DNA of 7,195 nt from Bacillota bacterium. GTDB lineage: Bacteria; Bacillota; Sulfobacillia; Symbiobacteriales; Symbiobacteriaceae. Positions within the stretch are counted from its first letter, which is position 1. Every line of letters starts with the position of its first letter. Shown here piece by piece: positions 1 to 4,757 of this stretch. The notes under the pieces were generated by a model. The model did not search any database, had not been told where the DNA came from, and was given only the letters and a program-made list of their open reading frames with translations. The stretch spans positions 1 through 7,195 of the forward strand of contig JAQBPS010000115.1 in assembly GCA_028287415.1 (NCBI GenBank). Reading direction: 5' to 3'. A program made the translations under genes and the position numbers.

Positions 1-86
1 GACTGGGCCCGGGCAACAACGGCCCCAATGATTGTGGTGGCCATGATGACGGTGATCAGGAACACGACATGGCGAGACCTCTTCAT
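1..86 (-). CDS. N-terminus of an exported or membrane-anchored protein (partial)
   Basis: Only the first 28 codons are inside the window; the gene runs off the left edge. It starts at ATG (84-86), with a GGGAGG ribosome binding site at 95-100, eight bases upstream. The visible peptide begins MKRSRHVVFLITVIM and continues with a hydrophobic stretch rich in Ile, Val, Ala and Thr, ending near ARAQ. A short basic N-terminus followed by about 20 hydrophobic residues is typical of a signal peptide or single membrane anchor. ARAQ could contain a signal peptidase cleavage site (A-x-A), but this cannot be settled from the fragment. No catalytic domain is visible, so no function is assigned. A promoter with a perfect TATAAT and a GC-rich hairpin lie just upstream. 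Confidence 0.7.
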   Translation of the reverse strand, partial: MKRSRHVVFLITVIMATTIIGAVVARAQ

Positions 87-112
87 ATGCGGTGCCTCCC
101 CATCATATAATC

Positions 113-133
113 GGGGGCGTACATATCGCCCCC
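113..133 (-). promoter_or_regulatory. GC-rich hairpin at the 5' end of the left-edge transcript
   Basis: A perfect 7-bp inverted repeat, GGGGGCG (113-119) and CGCCCCC (127-133), has a 7-base AT-rich loop. It sits between the TATAAT box (141-146) and the ribosome binding site (95-100) of the left-edge gene. The predicted start of transcription is around 133-135, so the hairpin would form the very 5' end of the mRNA. It could protect the mRNA from decay or serve as an operator. It is too far upstream, and on the wrong side of the gene, to be that gene's terminator. Confidence 0.5.
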
Positions 134-140
134 ATGAGGT

Positions 141-170
141 ATTATATCCGAATTTCGTATATACATACAA
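141..170 (-). promoter_or_regulatory. Probable promoter of the left-edge gene
   Basis: On the minus strand a perfect TATAAT -10 box (141-146) lies 18 bases downstream of TTGTAT (165-170), a weak -35 match. The region is AT-rich, and the promoter points at the exported-protein gene starting at 86. An overlapping reading as a sigma-E promoter is possible (GTATATA, 14-base spacer, AATACCTC) but is a poorer match. The sigma factor is therefore uncertain. Confidence 0.5.
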
Positions 171-246
171 TAAGAAATTTTGTGATTGGCCGTTTTTATG
201 ACCTCGGGATGGAGTGGGGTAAAGGGATTATACGTGCGCGGGCACT

Positions 247-318
247 TTATATGGCCACGGATTTCACGGGTTACACAGATTTAGGATCGCAAACACAGAT
301 GACCAGGTGAAAACGTTT
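247..318 (+). repeat. Direct repeat, copy 1
   Basis: This 72-base unit matches 479-550 at 65 of 72 positions in the same orientation. Its core is three consecutive 9-base words, CACGGATTT (256-264), CACGGGTTA (265-273) and CACAGATTT (274-282), with a fourth related word, CACAGATGA, at 294-302. The part 254-281 is also inverted at 336-363. No coding potential was recognised. Confidence 0.85.
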
Positions 319-335
319 TTATATATTTATGTTCG

Positions 336-364
336 AATCTGTGTAAGCCGTGAAATCCGTGGCT
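336..364 (-). repeat. Inverted copy of the repeat core
   Basis: The reverse complement of 336-363 matches 254-281 at 27 of 28 positions. The two can form a long hairpin with a loop of about 54 bases. The same inverted copy also faces the start of direct copy 2 (24 of 29 positions), so it works as the second arm of an inverted-repeat pair around the gene remnant. Confidence 0.85.
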
Positions 365-374
365 AATAAATGAC

Positions 375-476
375 TTATTCATGAGCTACTTCCTCAGCGC
401 ACAGACGCGTGTACTTGAGACTCGCCTGGCCAAAATTGATCAACAAGGCCCCTGAGAGCTTGATCGCTGCAAGGTA
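375..476 (-). pseudogene. C-terminal remnant of a GxxExxY family protein
   Basis: The minus strand reads 33 codons and a TAA stop (375-377): YLAAIKLSGALLINFG, then QASLKYTRLCAEEVAHE. This closely resembles the C-terminal end of GxxExxY proteins, a PD-(D/E)XK nuclease-related family of about 125 residues. In that family a YLK-x-x-G-L segment leads into a hallmark LLINFG strand and a final K/R-rich strand. The family's N-terminal GxxExxY motif and nuclease-like core are absent. Upstream, the frame runs straight into repeat copy 2 with no start codon. About three quarters of the gene is missing, so no function is expected. Family membership was recognised by eye from the short fragment. Confidence 0.65.
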
Positions 477-478
477 TC

Positions 479-550
479 TTATATGGCCACGGATTTGACA
501 GGTTACACGGATTTAGAATCGCAAACACAGATGACTGGGTGAAAATGTTT
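479..550 (+). repeat. Direct repeat, copy 2
   Basis: This is the second copy of the 72-base unit at 247-318. Seven substitutions are scattered along it and there are no indels. It begins immediately beyond the 5' end of the GxxExxY remnant, so it replaces or interrupts the missing part of that gene. Past its end, 552-568 still contains two CGGATT words spaced like those in the repeat, so the unit may once have been longer. Confidence 0.85.
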
Positions 551-594
551 GCGGATTGCTCGGATTTTAATACACGCTGATGATACATATAACA

Positions 595-626
595 ATGCCC
601 CGCGACGCCGACGCGCCACGGGGCAT
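595..626 (-). terminator. Probable terminator of the 93-aa gene
   Basis: A perfect 8-bp inverted repeat, ATGCCCCG (595-602) and CGGGGCAT (619-626), lies 11 bases past the stop codon of the small gene at 638. On the minus strand it is followed by TGTTATATGTAT, which is T-rich but not a clean T-run. The position fits a transcription terminator; the 16-base loop and weak tail lower confidence. Confidence 0.55.
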
Positions 627-637
627 CACTCACTATG

Positions 638-919
638 CTAAAGCGGCCTGTCACCGACCGGTTTGACGCCGGCCACAGCGGCCACCTGCTCGACCATGGT
701 CAGGACCTCGTGGGGCTCCATCTCCCCGGAACCCCACAGCGAAATCGCCCGCAGGACCAGGTCGTTCTCCCCGGCGTCAACCAGCTGTGCAAGGACCCTG
801 GGCAATTCTTCCTTCGCCCGCAGCTTCTGCTGATAAAGCTGGCCGATCTTCTCCAGAATGGCCTCCGTCTTGGCGGCAGCGTCCTCCTGGCGGGGTTGGA
901 ACTGAACGATGGTACCCAC
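638..919 (-). CDS. Small helical hypothetical protein (93 aa)
   Basis: A complete short gene starts at GTG (917-919), seven bases downstream of a strong AGGAGG site (927-932), and stops at TAG (638-640). The product begins MGTIVQFQPRQEDAAAKTE. It is mostly charged and amphipathic sequence with few helix breakers, such as EAILEKIGQLYQQKL and VLTMVEQVAAVAG, so an all-helical soluble protein is expected. There is no signal peptide, membrane segment or cysteine. I do not recognise a family. It lies downstream of spoIVA on the same strand across a 295-base gap, with its own ribosome binding site and a hairpin after the stop, so it is probably a separate transcription unit. The strong start signals and codon use like the neighbours support a real gene. 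Confidence 0.72.
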   Translation of the reverse strand: MGTIVQFQPRQEDAAAKTEAILEKIGQLYQQKLRAKEELPRVLAQLVDAGENDLVLRAISLWGSGEMEPHEVLTMVEQVAAVAGVKPVGDRPL

Positions 920-983
920 GTGCGCACCTCCTGACCGGGCACTGCTCCCCGCGCGCCGCTTGCGCTGGACGGGATTTGCACCC

Positions 984-1012
984 AGTCTAACATAGGAGTT
1001 TCAACCATGCAA
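984..1012 (-). promoter_or_regulatory. Possible promoter of the 93-aa gene
   Basis: On the minus strand TTGCAT (1007-1012) and TAGACT (984-989) are separated by 17 bases and sit about 65 bases before the GTG start. Each box matches the vegetative consensus only partly (three and four of six bases). The surrounding 1000-1080 is unusually AT-rich for this window, as expected of a promoter region. Confidence 0.3.
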
Positions 1013-1134
1013 CGAACTCGATAGTGTTTCTTCGGAAAAACGGATTGTCATCACGTTGACTAAATAGTAGCACAGATTTTACACACAAACCTGGCGCCGG
1101 CGATTGGCGGGAGGGGACGCGGATGGGGCAAGCT

Positions 1135-1195
1135 CAAAACGTCCCACACACAGCCATTTTCGCAAGTGCGCCGCCTGCAAAACGCCCCATACACA
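1135..1195. repeat. Pair of short direct repeats downstream of spoIVA
   Basis: An 18-base word beginning CAAAACG and ending CACA occurs at 1135-1152 and again at 1178-1195. The copies are identical at 16 of 18 positions, with a 43-base period. They lie in the gap between the spoIVA stop and the 93-aa gene. Nothing else is recognisable in 1020-1214: no convincing terminator hairpin for spoIVA and no open frame with start signals. Confidence 0.5.
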
Positions 1196-1214
1196 CCCGT
1201 TCCCGTTACGCCCG

Positions 1215-2696
1215 TCAGATGATGATGCAAATGAGCCCGCCCGAGCCCTCGTTGATGATCCGGCTGAGGGTTTCCTGGAGCTTTTGCTGCGCATCCTCCG
1301 GCATCCGGTATAGCTTGCCCCGAATTCCCTCCTGAACCAGCTCGTGGAGGCTCTTGCCGAAGATATCAAACTCCCAGAGCTTCTGGGGATCATCCTCGAA
1401 CCGGTCGAGCAAGTATTGCACGAGGTCCTCGCCCTGCTTCGCCGTTCCGATGATCGGGGTCACCTCGGCGGCGATGTCGGCCCGGATGAAGTGGAGCGAC
1501 GGGGCGTTGGCCTTCAGCTTGACGCCGTACATGGCGCCCTGGCGCACCAGTTCCGGCTCCTCGAAAGTCATGTCGGAGAGCTCGGGCGAGACCATGCCGT
1601 AGCCGGTGCTGCGCACCTCTGCCAGGGCGTCCTTCACCTTGTCATACTCGGTCTTGGCGTGGGCGTAGTCGCGCAGCAGGCGGACCATGGTGTGCTTGCC
1701 CTCCAGGGGCACGCCGGTAATCTCTTCAAGGGTGGCATAATACAGGTCATCGCGGGCTTCGGTGTCGACATGTGCGATACCCGCACCCATATCAACATTG
1801 CGCAGCGTGACGGACGCCATGAAGTCGTAGCCGCTCAGCTTCTCCACGGCCGCGTCGACGTCCCGGATCTTGGTGATCCCCTGGAGAGCCTCACTGATGG
1901 CCTCCTCGAACTGCGCCCGCAGCGCATGCGGCCGCTCCAGCTCCTCGACCCAGCGCGGCAGGTTGATGTGCGCCTCGCGGACCGGGAACTCGAAGAGCGC
2001 CTGCTCCATGATCAGGTGGACGTCGTCCTCGGAGAGTTCGCTCGCATCAATCGGAATCACCGGGGCGCCGTACTTGACCTCCAGCTCGCCCGCCAGCTCC
2101 ATCGTCTCCTGCGCATAGGGCCGGGTCGTGTTCAGGATCACGACGAACGGCTTGCCCAGGGCCTGCATTTCGGCCACGACGCGCTCCTCGGCCTCAAGGT
2201 ACTTGCCCCGGGCCAGGTCGGTCACCGAGCCGTCGGTAGTGACGACCAGGCCGATGGTGGAGTGGTCGGCAATCACCTTGCGGGTGCCCATCTCCGCAGC
2301 CTCATGGAACGGGATCTCGTGCTCAAACCAAGGGGTGTGGACCAGGCGGGGCTCGCCCTTCTCATCCAGATAGCCCAGGGCGCCCTCCACCGCGTAGCCG
2401 ACCGAATCGATCAGCCGGATGCGCACATTCAGGCCTTCCTGGATCTGCACCTCGATGGCATCATCCGGAATGAACTTCGGCTCCACTGTCATGATCGTCT
2501 TGCCGCCGCCAGACTGAGGCAGCTCGTCGCGAATGCGTGCCTGCTCGTACTCATCCACGACGTTCGGCAAGATGACCAGATCGGCAAATCGACGGACAAA
2601 GGTGGACTTTCCGGTCCGTACGGGGCCGACCACGCCGATGTAGATATCGCCACCTGTCCGCTTGGCTACGTCCTCAAAAATGTCAAACTTCTCCAC
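1215..2696 (-). CDS. spoIVA: Stage IV sporulation protein A (SpoIVA)
   Basis: SpoIVA is the cytoskeletal ATPase of the mother cell. It polymerises on the forespore surface and forms the basement layer on which the spore coat is built; in Bacillus subtilis it is anchored by the small peptide SpoVM. The 493-residue length matches the family (492 in B. subtilis). The N-terminus carries a GTPase-like fold with a P-loop, GPVRTGKS (residues 24-31), a GGKTIMT segment (64-70) holding the expected Thr residues, and a Walker B-like RLIDSVG (94-100). NTTRPY (189-194) is a further conserved nucleotide-site segment. The C-terminus ends in the family's hydrophobic GGLICIII tail, needed for localisation in B. 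subtilis. The start is GTG (2694-2696), with GGGGAGGG six bases upstream. It appears intact and monocistronic, behind a sigma-E-like promoter. Confidence 0.98.
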   Translation of the reverse strand: MEKFDIFEDVAKRTGGDIYIGVVGPVRTGKSTFVRRFADLVILPNVVDEYEQARIRDELPQSGGGKTIMTVEPKFIPDDAIEVQIQEGLNVRIRLIDSVGYAVEGALGYLDEKGEPRLVHTPWFEHEIPFHEAAEMGTRKVIADHSTIGLVVTTDGSVTDLARGKYLEAEERVVAEMQALGKPFVVILNTTRPYAQETMELAGELEVKYGAPVIPIDASELSEDDVHLIMEQALFEFPVREAHINLPRWVEELERPHALRAQFEEAISEALQGITKIRDVDAAVEKLSGYDFMASVTLRNVDMGAGIAHVDTEARDDLYYATLEEITGVPLEGKHTMVRLLRDYAHAKTEYDKVKDALAEVRSTGYGMVSPELSDMTFEEPELVRQGAMYGVKLKANAPSLHFIRADIAAEVTPIIGTAKQGEDLVQYLLDRFEDDPQKLWEFDIFGKSLHELVQEGIRGKLYRMPEDAQQKLQETLSRIINEGSGGLICIII

Positions 2697-2777
2697 ACAG
2701 TTCCCTCCCCAGGGTCGATCCTCGTCCAGAGTCCTTGGGCTCCTTTGCCCGGCGGATATCCTCTTGTCTCATCGCCA

Positions 2778-2806
2778 TATGTATGGGCCGGGCTGTGCGG
2801 TTATGC
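2778..2806 (-). promoter_or_regulatory. Sigma-E-type promoter of spoIVA
   Basis: On the minus strand GCATAAC (2800-2806) and CATACATA (2778-2785) are separated by 14 bases. From the B. subtilis sigma-E consensus (KMATATT, 13-15 bases, MATACAHT), five of seven and seven of eight positions match. The site lies about 80 bases before the spoIVA start. B. subtilis spoIVA is transcribed by sigma-E in the mother cell, so the position and sequence agree with known biology. The rest of 2697-3040 holds only the downstream hairpin of the LanC-like gene. Confidence 0.7.
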
Positions 2807-2969
2807 CAGGTAAGTGATAAAGTGAGCGGGTGGTCGAACGATTAGGGGGCGCTGATGATCCGCCACGGTCCTTATCTATGTCGGCTCACGTGTCGGCAGA
2901 AGCCCCCGGCCCTGGTGTGCCAGGCAGTACTGCTCACGGTTTGGACGGAGAGGCAACGGCAGTGCATGT

Positions 2970-3024
2970 AAAGGGAGCTTTTTTCCACCCTGGTTGGCCA
3001 AGGCGTGGAAAAAAGCTCCCCTTT
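2970..3024 (-). terminator. Long hairpin after the LanC-like gene
   Basis: A perfect 16-bp inverted repeat (2973-2988 with 3005-3020) can be extended by three A-T pairs after one bulged C at 3021. It begins 17 bases beyond the stop codon of the LanC-like gene. Each arm contains a run of six A or T in the middle, and only TTT follows the stem on the minus strand, so it departs from a classical GC-stem plus T-run. A terminator or 3'-end-protecting structure is the likeliest reading. Confidence 0.65.
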
Positions 3025-3040
3025 CACGGTTCTGCCTTTG

Positions 3041-4231
3041 TTACGTCGGGGAAAGCAGAAACATGCGATCCCAGGCCGGCTCCGCCGGGGTGCATGCTGC
3101 CAGGAGGCTGAGCGCCACGCCGGGAGCGCCGCGCAGCAGTCCACCCTCGCATGGGTAGCCCATCAGGGGCGCCTCCGGCCGGCGCAGCGCCAGGGTCTGT
3201 TCCACCCAGAAGCGGGCTGCCAGCTGTAGTTCAGCGTCGCCAGTAGCCTGGTACAGGCGGTTGAACAGATGGGCAAGCCCGGCAGAGCCGTGGCAGAATG
3301 CAGCGTCGGTCACGCCGGATTTGGCCGGCGGGCGCATGGCGGCACGGCGGGCAATCACCAGTGCCTCCCGTTCCCAAGCGGGCTCACCCACAGCCCGCGC
3401 CGCCATCAGCAGCGCCGCTGCCACGCCAGGGTCCCCGTGGCACCATCCGGTGCGGGCGGGGGTCCGTGCTGCGTCCGGAGCGGCCCAGGCCGGGAAGGTG
3501 GACGGCGAGTCGGCGCCCAGTTGCTGCGACAGCAGCCAGGAGACCGCACCGTCGAGCAGGGAGCGGGCCTTCGGCACCGCGACTCCGACTTGGATCACAC
3601 AGCCCAGCATGGCAATCACACCGGGCACGCCCCGCGCCACGCCCAGGTCGTAGCACCCTTGCGGCGCCAGCGTACGCAGCCGGTCGGGCAACATCTCAGC
3701 ACGCGTCAGCCACGTCGCCCCCCGACTGTCCCAGTGGGCCAGCGCACTCAGCCGGTCAACCAGCTTCTTCAGGCCGAGGGCTGCCGCCGCCCGCGGCAAA
3801 CGCTCCAGCGCGTACACGCCGTAGCCGACAAGGCCATCGACCAGCCCGTACGCCCCATTCCAGGGCGCATGGCTGACCCCGGCCAGAAGCGCCCGGTCGG
3901 CCGCCTCGAACAGGTCTTCGACCGCCGCCATCTCGCTGTGGATGCCCAAATGCGCCGCCGCCCAGGCCACCCCCGTGACGCCGCGAAAAAGCGCCGGGCT
4001 CACCGGCTGGCCGGAGATGGTGCGTGCGGCCCGTGACAGACAGGCCACAGCCATTTCCCGGTAGCCGGCGTCCGCCCGCTCGCCCGCGAGGTAGGCGTAA
4101 AGCACTGCCAGCCCGGCGCTGCCCGCGGCGAGCGAGGGCTCCGCGCCCGGCGCCAGCCCGTCAGCGATCTCCCAGGCCGTGGCCATCGCCCGGTCTCTGA
4201 GCGCCCCCTGCATCATCGGTTGCCAGTGCAT
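3041..4231 (-). CDS. Orphan LanC-like protein (lanthionine synthetase C family)
   Basis: LanC proteins are alpha/alpha-barrel zinc enzymes that add Cys thiols to dehydrated Ser/Thr to form lanthionine rings. This 396-residue protein has the family's repeated G-x-x-G helices: AAGSAGLAVL (35-44), FRGVTGVAWA (82-91), VDGLVGYGVYAL (131-142) and RGAPGVALSLL (367-377). The zinc site is intact: WCHGDPG (Cys264) and FCHGSAG (Cys313, His314). Arg260 fits NisC Arg280. The usual catalytic His of A-H-G-x-P-G is Arg200 (VARGVPG), and the usual Y-D of the third barrel motif reads YGLVDG (128-133). ATG at 4231 is chosen because GGGAGTG lies seven bases upstream; an in-frame ATG at 4300 has no such site. No precursor peptide or LanB lies nearby, so lanthipeptide synthesis is not implied. 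A zinc-site protein with altered chemistry is possible. Confidence 0.88.
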   Translation of the reverse strand: MHWQPMMQGALRDRAMATAWEIADGLAPGAEPSLAAGSAGLAVLYAYLAGERADAGYREMAVACLSRAARTISGQPVSPALFRGVTGVAWAAAHLGIHSEMAAVEDLFEAADRALLAGVSHAPWNGAYGLVDGLVGYGVYALERLPRAAAALGLKKLVDRLSALAHWDSRGATWLTRAEMLPDRLRTLAPQGCYDLGVARGVPGVIAMLGCVIQVGVAVPKARSLLDGAVSWLLSQQLGADSPSTFPAWAAPDAARTPARTGWCHGDPGVAAALLMAARAVGEPAWEREALVIARRAAMRPPAKSGVTDAAFCHGSAGLAHLFNRLYQATGDAELQLAARFWVEQTLALRRPEAPLMGYPCEGGLLRGAPGVALSLLAACTPAEPAWDRMFLLSPT

Positions 4232-4330
4232 CGGCTGCCACTCCCGGCTATTGCGCTGCTCTCTGCAGCTACTATACAGGGCAGGGGGCCACAGCGACAT
4301 TCGTGAAAATACGGCTCTTTAAAGATTGAG

Positions 4331-4356
4331 GGGGCTACGGGATTTCCCGTAGCCCC
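4331..4356 (-). terminator. Hairpin terminator after the ytaF remnant
   Basis: A perfect 12-bp inverted repeat, GGGGCTACGGGA (4331-4342) and TCCCGTAGCCCC (4345-4356), has a two-base loop as drawn. It lies five bases past the TAA (4362-4364) that ends the ytaF remnant on the minus strand. The following sequence CTCAATCTTTAAAG is only modestly T-rich. It also separates this remnant from the LanC-like gene, which therefore needs its own promoter; TATAGT at 4271-4276 is a weak -10 candidate. Confidence 0.7.
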
Positions 4357-4361
4357 TGCCC

Positions 4362-4678
4362 TTATATAACCATCCGGTAAAGTCCCAGCCCCACCAGTAC
4401 CAGCCGGTGCAGCAGCGACCAGCGCCCCTCCAGGCGAAACGGGAGGAACCCGGCGCCCCGGGAGCCGATCAGCATGAGTACCAGCGAGCCGCCGGCGGCG
4501 CCGGGTTCCCGCAAAATCTGGATGACGATGCCGACCGACCCGAGGCGGACCCGCCAGACGTGACCACCAGCATGGCGCCCCAGGAAAGTCTGATGCCGCG
4601 TGCACCGTAGAGCAGCCCGACCGTGAAGGAGTCAAGGCTGAGTGCCAGTGCCAGCAGCATCACGGACACCGGATTCAA
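4362..4678 (-). pseudogene. ytaF: Broken ytaF (sporulation membrane protein / MntP-like)
   Basis: YtaF is a multi-pass membrane protein of about 210 residues, related to the manganese exporter MntP, found in spore formers. Here a start region survives: TTG (4676-4678) with GGAGGGGG nine bases upstream, or ATG at 4660. It reads MLLALALSLDSFTVGLLYGA, the first membrane helix with its signature SLDSF. Around 4560 the frame is lost. A different frame then reads VGIVIQILREP, like the YtaF mid-protein segment. It joins directly to the C-terminal helix pair, LIGSRGAGFLPFRLEG through VLVGLGLYRMVI, and a stop at 4362. The central loop and second SLD helix are missing, so at least two deletions and one frame change have occurred. 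Only about half the family length remains. It is the decayed copy of a gene now presumably absent or located elsewhere. Confidence 0.75.
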
Positions 4679-4680
4679 GC

Positions 4681-4732
4681 AAAAGCACCCCCTCCACCCT
4701 GGCATGATACGCAGGATGGCGTGCGGGGGTGC
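4681..4732 (-). terminator. Terminator of the sugar operon, overlapping a ribosome binding site
   Basis: An 8-bp perfect inverted repeat, GCACCCCC (4685-4692) and GGGGGTGC (4725-4732), is followed on the minus strand by TTTT (4681-4684). An inner pair, CCATCCTG and CAGGGTGG on the minus strand, adds eight more pairs including one G-U. It lies about 25 bases past the isomerase stop. The GGAGGGGG that serves the ytaF remnant (4688-4695) falls within the 3' arm. Confidence 0.7.
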
Positions 4733-4757
4733 GGTGAACAGGCAGTGCGGGGACGCG

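Larger units (their letters stand above)
247..550. mobile_element. Decayed repeat-flanked element with a GxxExxY remnant
   Basis: This stretch consists of direct copy 1 (247-318), an inverted short copy (336-364), a C-terminal fragment of a GxxExxY-type gene (375-476) and direct copy 2 (479-550). The gene fragment is bracketed by inverted repeats: 336-364 on one side and 485-513 on the other, with 24 of 29 positions matching after reverse-complementing. Base composition is AT-rich compared with the flanking genes. The arrangement resembles a small transposon-like or repeat-associated unit that lost the 5' part of its gene. No transposase, clear target-site duplication or intact reading frame is visible, so the boundaries are those of the recognisable repeats only. 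Confidence 0.5.

Noticed and set aside
247..550. CRISPR array
   Set aside because: There are only two full repeat copies, of 72 bases with a 232-base offset, plus an inverted copy. There is no regular spacer and no cas gene.
394..654. An 86-codon minus-strand frame across the repeat region
   Set aside because: It runs through the terminator hairpin and repeat copy 2 and overlaps the GxxExxY remnant in a different frame. The homologous reading is the other frame.
1344..2813. A 489-codon open frame on the plus strand opposite spoIVA
   Set aside because: It is the antisense shadow of a certain SpoIVA gene in GC-rich DNA. It is rich in Leu, Val, His and Gly with no recognisable domain, and it lacks a ribosome binding site.
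2830..3111. A 93-codon plus-strand frame between spoIVA and the LanC-like gene
   Set aside because: It crosses the long hairpin and the end of the LanC-like gene, and has no ribosome binding site or recognisable protein features.
4232..4300. A 23-residue N-terminal extension of the LanC-like protein from ATG 4300
   Set aside because: There is no Shine-Dalgarno sequence before 4300, while ATG 4231 has GGGAGTG at good spacing. The extra residues do not resemble the family.
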